A stretch of 64,000 bases of DNA, from the NCBI GenBank assembly GCA_964581365.1, contig CAZOOF010000002.1:1-64000 (forward strand), given 5' to 3'. A program made the position numbers and the translations under genes. Positions 31,872 through 39,655 of the stretch are shown here, piece after piece (the first letter of the stretch is position 1; every line of letters begins with the position of its first letter). Under the pieces are notes generated by a model. The model did no database searches. It was not told the DNA's origin and saw only the letters and a program-made list of their open reading frames with translations. This stretch comes from JAITWN01 sp964581365. GTDB taxonomy: Bacteria; Pseudomonadota; Gammaproteobacteria; SZUA-140.

Positions 31872-32543
31872 TCAGCGGCGGGAGGCAAGGCGATGTGCGG
31901 CGCGCGTCGTTTCCGGCAACCGGTACCGGCTGACGCAGCGCAGCACGAAGCCGATCGCGCTTGCGAGCGTGATGCGATGGCCAGCCGACACGAAAACCGG
32001 GCTGACACCGGCCCTGGTTCGCAGCACCGCACCGATGCACTCGCCCCGGTCGAGCAGCGGACACCAGCCCCCCTTTTCCTGCGGCACCTCACCGTGCGTT
32101 CCGATCAGCCGGCTCTTGGCGACACCGATCGTCGGCAGATCCAGCCACAGGCCGAGATGCGCGGCAATGCCCAAACGACGGGGATGAGCGACGCCGTGAC
32201 CATCGCAGAGCACCAGGTCCGGCATTTCGCTGACGCGCCCGAAGGCCTCCAGCACCGCAGGAAGCTCGCGAAACGAGAGCAGACCGGGCACGTAGGGAAA
32301 GGAAGTGGGGCGACGTGAAACGATGCTTTCGAGCGGCTGCAAGTCCGGAAACGACAGCACGGCGAGTGCCGCGCGGGTGATCGCCCCCTGCTCCTCGAAG
32401 CCGACATCGACTCCGGCGACGCGCCGCACGGAACCGAAATCATCGACATTGGTCCGAACGCTCCCTGCAAGTTCGCGCTGCAGGGCAATCGCCGCCTTCG
32501 GCGTCAGATCCCAGCCATGAAGCGGTTCGCGCCGCTTACTCAC
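31872..32543 (-). CDS. nfi: Endonuclease V
   Basis: Cuts DNA next to deaminated bases, mainly hypoxanthine. The 223 residues equal E. coli Nfi in length. Catalytic residues are D46 (AGVDVGF), E93 (GLLSFRELP) and D114 (LVLCDGHGVAHPR), with PTIGVAKS and SAGHRI further on. The GTG start lies inside the end of the ankyrin gene (8-bp overlap). The longer frame from 32750 is only a read-through of the overlapping gene. Confidence 0.93.
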   Translation of the reverse strand: MSKRREPLHGWDLTPKAAIALQRELAGSVRTNVDDFGSVRRVAGVDVGFEEQGAITRAALAVLSFPDLQPLESIVSRRPTSFPYVPGLLSFRELPAVLEAFGRVSEMPDLVLCDGHGVAHPRRLGIAAHLGLWLDLPTIGVAKSRLIGTHGEVPQEKGGWCPLLDRGECIGAVLRTRAGVSPVFVSAGHRITLASAIGFVLRCVSRYRLPETTRAAHRLASRR

Positions 32544-33090
32544 GCGCCCCAACGCTGCGCAGGTAGAGCACCACCTCGTTATTGCTCGCCAGCGTCGCCA
32601 GATGCATCGGCGTGGAGCCGTCAGCATTGCGCAGGGTGTGATCGGCGCCGCCTGCGAGCAGCGCCCGGACGACCTCCAGATGCCCGCGCTGCGCCGCCCA
32701 GTGCAGAGCAGTGGTGCCGGTCTTCTCGGTCTGGTTCGGTTCGGCGCCACGCGACAGCAGCAGCTTCACCGTCTCGACCTGACCACGATGCGCAGCCCGC
32801 ATCAACGCTGTCCAGCCGTCATCGTCGGCGGCATTGACATCGGCCCCGTTGTCGATCAGTAAGGAGACAATGTCGTCGTTGCCCAGGCGTGCCGCGTGCA
32901 TCAGCGCAGTCCAGCCAAAATTGTTGCGCTCGTCGACCGCGGTGCCGGCTTCCAGCGCACTCCTCACCTCATCGGCGCGATCATGCATCGCCGACTTCAT
33001 CAGCTCGGTGTTGCCGTCACAGCCGGCGAGCAGCAGCGCAAAGGCAAGGAGCGCCGGGATACAAAGCAGCCGTGTGCGACAGTTCTTCAT
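32536..33090 (-). CDS. Ankyrin-repeat lipoprotein
   Basis: A 184-residue lipoprotein. The signal peptide ends in the lipobox LLAGC, so the protein should be anchored by Cys at about residue 22. Four ankyrin repeats follow, each with the TALMHAARLGNDDIVSLLIDNGADVN pattern or a variant. Ankyrin repeats bind other proteins; the partner is unknown. The frame is open far upstream (33423), but the ATG at 33090 begins a proper signal peptide. It overlaps nfi by 8 bp. Confidence 0.88.
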   Translation of the reverse strand: MKNCRTRLLCIPALLAFALLLAGCDGNTELMKSAMHDRADEVRSALEAGTAVDERNNFGWTALMHAARLGNDDIVSLLIDNGADVNAADDDGWTALMRAAHRGQVETVKLLLSRGAEPNQTEKTGTTALHWAAQRGHLEVVRALLAGGADHTLRNADGSTPMHLATLASNNEVVLYLRSVGARE

Positions 33091-33310
33091 CGCGCCCGAT
33101 TCTATCATGAAGCGCCTGCCCGCCCGCGCCCAGCGACGCGCGCCGGCCAGCTCGTGGCCACGCCCGCTATGAATTACCGGCGCCATGCGGCTATCATCTT
33201 CCGGAGCTGTCCGCCCGACACCGCTGTTCCCGCAGATCCCGATACCGGCGCCCATTCGGTTACCGGCAGCGATGAAGCGATCGACAGCAGCGAACTGAAC
33301 CGCTCTCCGG

Positions 33311-33619
33311 ATGCCATCAATGAAGCTTTTCCCTTGTCCCAAGTGTCGCCAGAATGCCATTCCCCTCAAGGACAAGTATCTGGCGGCCATCTGGATGAGC
33401 GTGCACTGCCCGCGCTGCGGCACGCGCCTGTGCGCGCATCCGCTACTGATGACGCTTCTTTATTTCATCTACTTCTGGATTGCCGCTGCCTGCATTTTCC
33501 TTGCAGTGGCATGGAGCAGCTGGGTACCGCTGCTGGCGATGCTGGCGCTGTGGCTGCTGGTGGATCTGGCCAGCATCGCGTGGATGCCGCTGCGCGCCAT
33601 GCGTCCGCGGATGGGCTGA
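33311..33619 (+). CDS. Small membrane protein with zinc-ribbon-like start
   Basis: A 102-residue protein with two CxxC pairs (CPKC at 9-12 and CPRC at 33-36) that could bind zinc. Two hydrophobic helices follow (about 47-68 and 72-88) and a basic end. An ATG at 33320 is an alternative start. I do not recognise the family by name; similar small ribbon-plus-helix proteins occur in many Proteobacteria. It is 9 bp ahead of the PfkB kinase gene and probably shares its operon. The 220 bp upstream hold no gene I can see. Confidence 0.65.
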   Translation: MPSMKLFPCPKCRQNAIPLKDKYLAAIWMSVHCPRCGTRLCAHPLLMTLLYFIYFWIAAACIFLAVAWSSWVPLLAMLALWLLVDLASIAWMPLRAMRPRMG

Positions 33620-33628
33620 CAAGCTCCC

Positions 33629-34504
33629 ATGGCATCCATCCTGGGCATCGGCGTCGCGGTTCTGGACGTCATTCTCAGCGTAGAAAGCTATCCCGCCGAG
33701 GATGCCAAGCTGCGGGCGACTGCGCGCCGCAGCTCTTGTGGCGGCAATGCGGCGAACACCCTGAGTGTGCTGACGACGCTGGGACATCGCTGCGGCCTCG
33801 CCGGCGCCCTTGCCGCCGACGCCGATGGTCAGCGCCTCGCGGAAGAGTTGCGCAAACGCAACATCGACCTGTCGCCGGCCCGCGTCCACGCCGCGGGAAG
33901 CACGCCCGTGTCCTACATACTGCACAGCCTGGCGAACGGTTCACGCACCATCGTGCATCACCGGACCCTGCCCGAGTTCACGCTGGAAGACTTCCTGCGC
34001 ATAGACCTCGACGGCTGGGACTGGCTGCATTTCGAAGGGCGCGAAGTCGAGGCGACCGCCAGGATGATGGAGCACGCCCTGGCGCAGGGGAAAACGATTT
34101 CGCTGGAAGTCGAGAAGCCGCGTCCGGATATCGAGCGCCTGTTTCCCTTGGCGTCAGTGCTGATCTTCAGCCGCGAATATGCGGAATCCACCGGCACAGG
34201 AGCGAGCAGGTTTCTCACCCTGATGCATGGACGTCTGCCCGGCCGCAGGCTGTTCTGCGCCTGGGGCGCGGAGGGCGCCTGGACCGTCGACGCCGGCGGA
34301 ACACCGGTCCACACCCCACCCTGGACTCCGCCACGCATCGTTGACACGCTTGGGGCAGGCGATACTTTCAACGCAGGCATCATCGACGGACTGGTGCGCG
34401 GTCTCGGACCGGCCGAGACGCTGGCCGCAGCCTGCCGCCTCGCCGGCGAGAAGTGCGGCGCCGTCGGACTGCCGCCCGCACGCACGGAGACAATGAACCG
34501 ATGA
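33629..34504 (+). CDS. PfkB-family carbohydrate kinase (ketohexokinase-like)
   Basis: Sugar or nucleoside kinase of the ribokinase superfamily. The 291 residues show VAVLDVILSV, the substrate-binding SSCGGNAANTLSVL, and the ATP/anion hole DTLGAGDTFNAG with catalytic D245. The wording DTLGAGD and the overall length resemble ketohexokinases. The substrate is not certain. It overlaps the pentapeptide gene by four bases (ATGA). Confidence 0.83.
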   Translation: MASILGIGVAVLDVILSVESYPAEDAKLRATARRSSCGGNAANTLSVLTTLGHRCGLAGALAADADGQRLAEELRKRNIDLSPARVHAAGSTPVSYILHSLANGSRTIVHHRTLPEFTLEDFLRIDLDGWDWLHFEGREVEATARMMEHALAQGKTISLEVEKPRPDIERLFPLASVLIFSREYAESTGTGASRFLTLMHGRLPGRRLFCAWGAEGAWTVDAGGTPVHTPPWTPPRIVDTLGAGDTFNAGIIDGLVRGLGPAETLAAACRLAGEKCGAVGLPPARTETMNR

Positions 34505-34869
34505 TCAGAATCTATGATCGCAAAGGATTCGACGAACTGCTGTGTGTTGCTCTGCCCACACTGCACTCTGCTGATCTGTCGACTGCACAGCTGCCGCAAG
34601 CCTCCCTGGTGGAAATGGATCTGCGCTGCGCCGACCTGTCGAGGGCGAACCTCGAGCACGCGGACCTGCGCCTGGCGCGGCTGGAAGGCGCGAACCTGTC
34701 CCAGGCCAATCTCACCGGCGCGGATCTCTCCGGCAGCGATCTGCGCAATGCGGATCTCTCCGGCGCGCGACTGGAGGGCGCCCGTCTCGACGGCGCGCTG
34801 CTCGACGGCGCGCGCCTCCCCGCGGGGGGGTTGAAAGGTATCGGAATCCGGGTGGAAACCCGCGAATAA
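34501..34869 (+). CDS. Pentapeptide-repeat protein
   Basis: A 122-residue cytoplasmic protein. From about residue 40 to 105 it is built of A(D/N)LxX five-residue units (such as ADLSRANLEHADLRLARLEG), about a dozen in a row, forming a right-handed quadrilateral helix. Some members mimic DNA and protect gyrase (Qnr, MfpA), but this one is much shorter and lacks the features that would suggest it. Translationally coupled to the kinase gene before it. Confidence 0.85.
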   Translation: MIRIYDRKGFDELLCVALPTLHSADLSTAQLPQASLVEMDLRCADLSRANLEHADLRLARLEGANLSQANLTGADLSGSDLRNADLSGARLEGARLDGALLDGARLPAGGLKGIGIRVETRE

Positions 34870-34900
34870 CCCGGATCCGCCGCCGGAGCGAGACCGGAAC

Positions 34901-34909
34901 TGTTACAAT
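34901..34909 (+). promoter_or_regulatory. Extended -10 promoter of uvrD
   Basis: TGTTACAAT fits the extended -10 pattern TGnTATAAT with one mismatch, 37 bp before the helicase start. No clear -35. Confidence 0.45.
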
Positions 34910-34946
34910 CCGGTGATCCCCGTATCCGCCACTATCGGTTTCTCCC

Positions 34947-37181
34947 ATGGATGTGAACCAGCTTCTGGAATCTCTCAACGACGCTCAGCGTGAAGCGGTG
35001 GCCATGCCGCCCGGCCACGCGCTGATACTGGCCGGCGCCGGCAGCGGAAAAACCCGCGTGCTGGTGCACCGTATCGCCTGGCTGGTCCGCGCCCACGGCG
35101 TGTCACCGTTTGCGATTCTGGCCGTCACCTTTACCAACAAAGCGGCCGCTGAAATGCGCGGCCGTATCGAGCAGATGCTGGGAATGCCCGCCAGCGGCAT
35201 GTGGGTCGGCACTTTCCATGGCCTGGCTCATCGCCTGCTGCGCACTCATTACCGCGAAGTCGGACTGCCGCAGACTTTCCAGATTCTGGACTCCGAAGAT
35301 CAGTATCGCCTGATCCGCCGCCTGCTCAAGGGGATGGAGCTCGATGAGGCCCAGTGGCCACCCAAGCAGGTCCAATGGTTCATCAATGGCCGCAAGGATG
35401 AAGGCCAGCGTGCCCGTCATATCGACGATCGCGGCGATCCGTACATGCGCCAGATGCTGCGCATCTATCAGGCGTATGAAGAGGCATGCCAGCGCGCCGG
35501 CGTGGTCGACTTCGCGGAGCTGCTGCTGCGCGCCCACGAACTGTGGCGCGATCATCCCGAGGTTCTCGCGCACTATCAGGGGCGCTTCAGACACGTGCTG
35601 GTCGATGAGTTCCAGGACACCAACGCGATCCAGTATGCATGGCTGCGCCTGCTGACGGGCGGTGAAAACCATCTGTTCGTCGTCGGCGATGACGATCAGT
35701 CGATCTATGGCTGGCGCGGCGCCCGAATCGAGAACATCCAGCGCTTCAGCCAGGATTATCCCGGCACGCGCACCATCCGGCTGGAACAGAATTACCGTTC
35801 GACCGGCAATATTCTGCGCGCTGCCAACGCGCTCATCGACCACAATCAGGGTCGCCTGGGCAAAAAGCTGTGGACTGATGGCCGGGACGGCGAACCGATC
35901 CGCCTTTACGCCGCCTTCAATGATCTGGATGAGGCGCGATTCGTGGTGGATCGCCTGCGGCGCTGGATCGCCGACGGGAATCGGCGCGATGAGGCTGCCG
36001 TACTCTATCGCTCCAACGCCCAGTCGCGCGTGATCGAAGAAGCGCTCATTGCCGCCAGCATACCGTATCGGGTCTACGGCGGCTTCCGCTTCTTCGAGCG
36101 GGCCGAGATCAAGGATGCGCTCGCTTATCTGCGCCTGGTAGCCAACCGCAATGATGATCCATCGTTCGAGCGCGTGGTGAACATGCCGACCCGCGGCATA
36201 GGCGATCGCACACTCGATCAGCTGCGCGAGCACGCACGCGCTACTGGCAGCTCCCTGTGGCGCGCGGCGGAAGCGCTCTGCGAATCAGACGATCTGGCGG
36301 CACGGGCGGCATCGGCGCTGCGCGGCTTTCTCGGCCTGATCGAGCGGCTGGAACACGACGCGGCCGAGTTGCCGTTGTTCGAACAGGTCGATCTGGCGAT
36401 TCGCCTGAGCGGGCTGATTTCCCATTACTCCAAGGAAAAGGGTGAACGCGGACAGGCCCGGGTCGAGAACCTGGAGGAACTGGTATCTGCAGCCCGCGGC
36501 TTCGAATACTCGGCGGAAGAAACCGATATGTCGCCGCTCGCCGCCTTTCTTGCTCACGCAGCGCTGGAGGCCGGCGAGGGCCAGGCGGATGAACACTCCG
36601 ATTGCGTACAGCTGATGACGCTGCATTCGGCCAAAGGTCTGGAGTTTCCGCTGGTGTTCATGGTCGGCATGGAAGAAGGCCTGTTCCCCAACGGCCGCTC
36701 GGTGGAAGAACCCGGACGCCTCGAGGAAGAGCGCCGCCTGTGCTACGTCGGCATCACGCGGGCACGGCGGCTGCTTTATGTCAGCCACGCCGAGGTGCGC
36801 CGACTGCACGGCTCGGAAATGATGCAATCGCCTTCGCGCTTCATCGGCGAGCTTCCCGCCGAGGTGATCGAGGAGGTACGCAGCCGGAGCCCGCGCGTGA
36901 TCCCATCCGGCCACCGCTCGGGCGAGCGCCCCATGTATCCACAGCGCACCGCCCCCGCGTATCCGGCACCACATACGCCGCCCCGGCGCCCGACGGTCTC
37001 CGGGCAGCCCGGACTGCCCGGCGGCCTGCGTCTCGGCCAGCGGGTAACCCATCCCAAGTTTGGGGAGGGTGTGATCATGGACCACGAAGGCGAGGGCGCG
37101 CAGGCCCGCGTCCACGTGAACTTCCGCAATGCCGGCAGCAAATGGCTGGTGATGGCCTACGCCCGTCTGGAAGCCCTCTGA
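34947..37181 (+). CDS. uvrD: DNA helicase II (UvrD/Rep family)
   Basis: 3'-5' DNA helicase for excision and mismatch repair. In the 744 residues the SF1 motifs are in order: LNDAQREAV (Q motif), GAGSGKT (motif I), VTFTNKAAAEM (Ia), VDEFQDTN (II), GDDDQSIYGWRGA (III), LEQNYRST (IV), LHSAKGLEFPLVF (V) and YVGITRAR (VI). The C-terminal region has the G(E)GVI(L)...FRNAGSKWL Tudor-like end seen in UvrD. Length and end favour UvrD over Rep. Followed by two DNA glycosylase genes. Confidence 0.93.
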   Translation: MDVNQLLESLNDAQREAVAMPPGHALILAGAGSGKTRVLVHRIAWLVRAHGVSPFAILAVTFTNKAAAEMRGRIEQMLGMPASGMWVGTFHGLAHRLLRTHYREVGLPQTFQILDSEDQYRLIRRLLKGMELDEAQWPPKQVQWFINGRKDEGQRARHIDDRGDPYMRQMLRIYQAYEEACQRAGVVDFAELLLRAHELWRDHPEVLAHYQGRFRHVLVDEFQDTNAIQYAWLRLLTGGENHLFVVGDDDQSIYGWRGARIENIQRFSQDYPGTRTIRLEQNYRSTGNILRAANALIDHNQGRLGKKLWTDGRDGEPIRLYAAFNDLDEARFVVDRLRRWIADGNRRDEAAVLYRSNAQSRVIEEALIAASIPYRVYGGFRFFERAEIKDALAYLRLVANRNDDPSFERVVNMPTRGIGDRTLDQLREHARATGSSLWRAAEALCESDDLAARAASALRGFLGLIERLEHDAAELPLFEQVDLAIRLSGLISHYSKEKGERGQARVENLEELVSAARGFEYSAEETDMSPLAAFLAHAALEAGEGQADEHSDCVQLMTLHSAKGLEFPLVFMVGMEEGLFPNGRSVEEPGRLEEERRLCYVGITRARRLLYVSHAEVRRLHGSEMMQSPSRFIGELPAEVIEEVRSRSPRVIPSGHRSGERPMYPQRTAPAYPAPHTPPRRPTVSGQPGLPGGLRLGQRVTHPKFGEGVIMDHEGEGAQARVHVNFRNAGSKWLVMAYARLEAL

Positions 37182-37241
37182 GCACGAGAGCGCTCCTCTC
37201 CTCAGCTCGGACAGAACGGCGTGACTAGCGGAGACAAGCCG

Positions 37242-37811
37242 ATGGAACGCCCGCGCTGCGGCTGGTGCGGAAGTGATCCGCTCTACATCGCCTACCACGA
37301 CCATGAGTGGGGCGTACCCTTGCACGACGAGCGCAGGCTGTTCGAAATGCTGCTGCTGGAAGGCGCTCAGGCGGGCCTGGCCTGGATCACGGTACTGCGA
37401 AAGCGGGAGAATTATCGCCGCGCCTTCGAGGGCTTCGATCCGCAACGCATCGCAGCCTGGTCGGACGCCGATGTAGAGCGCCTGATGAACGATCCCGGGA
37501 TCATCCGCAATCGCCGCAAAATCGAAGCTGCCATTCGAAACGCGCGGGGCACGCTCGAGATCATCGAGCGCCATGGATCCCTGGGAGACTGGCTATGGCG
37601 CTATGTGGACCACGAACCCGTCCAGAATGCCTGGCGCCACCTGAGCGACATCCCCGCCAGTACTCCCACCTCGAACGCCATGAGCCGCGATCTTCGCCGG
37701 CTGGGCTTCAATTTCGTCGGACCGACGATCTGCTATGCCTTCATGCAGGCGACAGGAATGGTGAATGATCACCTCGTCGACTGCTACCGGCATGACGAGC
37801 TGAAAGGCTGA
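37242..37811 (+). CDS. tag: DNA-3-methyladenine glycosylase I
   Basis: Removes 3-methyladenine from alkylated DNA. The 189 residues match Tag (187 in E. coli). The zinc ligands are recognisable as C6 (RCGWCG), His in YHDHEWG, and the C-terminal NDHLVDC pair. Aromatic substrate-pocket motifs LAWITVLRKRENYR and GFNFVGPTICYAFMQATG are intact. The ATG at 37242 has GGAGA upstream and replaces the longer GTG start at 37221. It lies 60 bp after uvrD. Confidence 0.94.
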   Translation: MERPRCGWCGSDPLYIAYHDHEWGVPLHDERRLFEMLLLEGAQAGLAWITVLRKRENYRRAFEGFDPQRIAAWSDADVERLMNDPGIIRNRRKIEAAIRNARGTLEIIERHGSLGDWLWRYVDHEPVQNAWRHLSDIPASTPTSNAMSRDLRRLGFNFVGPTICYAFMQATGMVNDHLVDCYRHDELKG

Positions 37812-37820
37812 TCCCTATCC

Positions 37821-38564
37821 TCACGTTCGCAGCAGGCCTTCCTGCTCGAGAATCGCCCGCACCGGCTCTGCCCAGCCGCGGTTCGCGACGGGGCTTGCCG
37901 GACTGGGGTGAGGAATACAGATGATGCGAAGCCCGCCGTCCGCCAGCGTGTCCTGCAGGCGCCTGGCTGCGAAGCCGCCGATACCCACAGCGGCCTCCGG
38001 CTGCAGAATGTCCACGACATCGCGCAGGTGGGCATCGCATGCCGCCTGCAGCGCTGTCCGCTCCGTCTTCGGCAGTTTATCGGGAGTCAGATTGCGCCCT
38101 CCCTCGTCCATGAATACCAGCGGACAGTAGTTGACGACGAAGTGCTCGGCGAAGAATCTCTCCGCCGTGCCGAATTCATCGCGGAAGAACCCCCACAGCC
38201 TGCGGCCGCTGACCTCGCTGCGCGGGCAGTCGAAGCCAGTGACCGGTCTTTTCGGATGCTCCCTCGGCGGTTTGCCCACCGGCGCGTCGATACCCAGCCA
38301 GTCCCGCACGGCTGCCACCTCTCCGAACGGCACGCCGGTCTGCGCCATGCCAAACGGGCCCGGATTCATGCCCATGAAAATCACCCGCTTGCGCCCCGCA
38401 CCATAACGCCGCAGATAAAGCTCGTGCGGCGCCCAGGCATATCGCAGCGGATTGTAGACATACGCCACCGGCGGCGCGAAGCTGAGCGATTCGACCCGAT
38501 CGCGCAGTGCGGCGGCTGCCTGCACCAGTTCTGCGGCCGTATCAGTGCGGATATCGAGAGACAC
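37821..38564 (-). CDS. SMUG1-like uracil-DNA glycosylase
   Basis: Excises uracil, mainly from single-stranded and mispaired DNA. The 247 residues carry the SMUG1 signature GMNPGPFGMAQTGVPFG (65-81), the NYCPL strand and a late HPSPASP motif, where the His belongs to the intercalation loop. The frame opens at 38735; the GTG at 38564 has a GGGGGA site upstream and fits the family start. It is convergent with tag (9 bp between stops). Confidence 0.9.
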   Translation of the reverse strand: MSLDIRTDTAAELVQAAAALRDRVESLSFAPPVAYVYNPLRYAWAPHELYLRRYGAGRKRVIFMGMNPGPFGMAQTGVPFGEVAAVRDWLGIDAPVGKPPREHPKRPVTGFDCPRSEVSGRRLWGFFRDEFGTAERFFAEHFVVNYCPLVFMDEGGRNLTPDKLPKTERTALQAACDAHLRDVVDILQPEAAVGIGGFAARRLQDTLADGGLRIICIPHPSPASPVANRGWAEPVRAILEQEGLLRT

Positions 38565-38670
38565 GGGTAATTCCCCCCAAAAAATAAAATGCGCCACGCG
38601 GGTGAGACGCTTTCCCGGCAAACTGCGACGTATTAATCTCACACGATCGAAGATTCTGGCCGGAACCGTC

Positions 38671-39369
38671 ATGCGCGTCCACATCCTGCAGCACGTCGAT
38701 TTCGAAGGCCCCGGCGCCATCACCGCCTGGCTCACCGCGCAGGGCGCGCGGGTGGGCTATACCCGATTCTTCGAGCCTGACCCGGAAATCCCGGATCCTC
38801 ACGCACTCGACCTCATCATTGCCCTCGGCGGCCCGATGAGCGTCAACGATGAACAGGTCTACCCCTGGCTGAGCGAAGAGAAACGCCTGCTGGGGGAGGC
38901 CATCCAGAGCGGCACCCCGGTGCTCGGCATCTGCCTGGGAGCCCAGCTCATCGCCGCCGCTTGCGGCGCGCAGGTGAAAACCGCCCGGACGAAGGAAATC
39001 GGCTGGTACCCGATCACTGCAGTGGCCGGCGATGACCCGGACCGGTTCGCCTTCCCGCAGCAGATCACAGTCCTTCATTGGCACGGAGAAACCTTCGACC
39101 TGCCGGCCAACGCCGTCCAGCTGGCGCGCAGCGCCGGGTGTGAAAACCAGGCATTTCAGCTCGGCCGCTCGGTCGTCGGACTGCAGTTCCATCTGGAAGC
39201 GACCCCCGACAGCGTCGACCAGCTCATCCGCAACTGCGGCCACGAGCTGGCCGATGATGGCCCCTGGGTCCAGACTGAAACCGAGATCCGGGGTGAACCG
39301 CCTTCAACCTACCAAACCATCAATGCCCTGCTGGGAGACCTGCTCTACTATCTGTTGGCTCGATCCTGA
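38671..39369 (+). CDS. Class I glutamine amidotransferase (GMP synthase-like)
   Basis: A 232-residue single-domain glutamine amidotransferase. The catalytic Cys is C88 in VLGICLGAQ, with His and Glu in QFHLEA; GGPMSVND forms the oxyanion-hole region. No synthetase domain is attached, so it is not GuaA. Relatives in this group include gamma-glutamyl hydrolases of polyamine pathways, and many are unassigned. The ATG at 38671 has GGAA upstream; the frame is open from 38545. Divergent from the SMUG1 gene. Confidence 0.88.
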   Translation: MRVHILQHVDFEGPGAITAWLTAQGARVGYTRFFEPDPEIPDPHALDLIIALGGPMSVNDEQVYPWLSEEKRLLGEAIQSGTPVLGICLGAQLIAAACGAQVKTARTKEIGWYPITAVAGDDPDRFAFPQQITVLHWHGETFDLPANAVQLARSAGCENQAFQLGRSVVGLQFHLEATPDSVDQLIRNCGHELADDGPWVQTETEIRGEPPSTYQTINALLGDLLYYLLARS

Positions 39370-39390
39370 GCCATCAATGAGGCTGGTGCC

Positions 39391-39648
39391 ATGAGCACTC
39401 GCGCGTTTGCTGCCATGCTACCCCTCCTCGCACCGTCGCTGGCGGTCGCGGAGCTTGAGCTGCCGCCGGAAAACGCTCGCCCGCTGTCGGAAATCGTGGA
39501 AGCAGTAGAGAGCCAGGGCTTCGTTCCTTTCGAGCTGGAGTTCGAAGACGGTCGCTGGGAAATCACGGCATTTCGGGAAGGCAAGCCGGTGAGGTTGTAC
39601 GCTGATCCGCGCAGCGGCGGCATTTCCGAGCGGGACAGCCGCCGCTGA
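39391..39648 (+). CDS. Small exported PepSY-like protein
   Basis: An 85-residue protein with a short signal peptide (cleavage near AVA-E at 20) and one PepSY-like unit. It shows LSEIVEAVESQGFVPFELEFEDGRWEITAF followed by KPVRLYADPRSGGI. Such periplasmic units are thought to bind or inhibit peptidases or sense redox-active metals. It follows the amidotransferase by 21 bp and is convergent with the large GGDEF-EAL gene. Confidence 0.82.
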   Translation: MSTRAFAAMLPLLAPSLAVAELELPPENARPLSEIVEAVESQGFVPFELEFEDGRWEITAFREGKPVRLYADPRSGGISERDSRR

Positions 39649-39655
39649 GCTCCTG

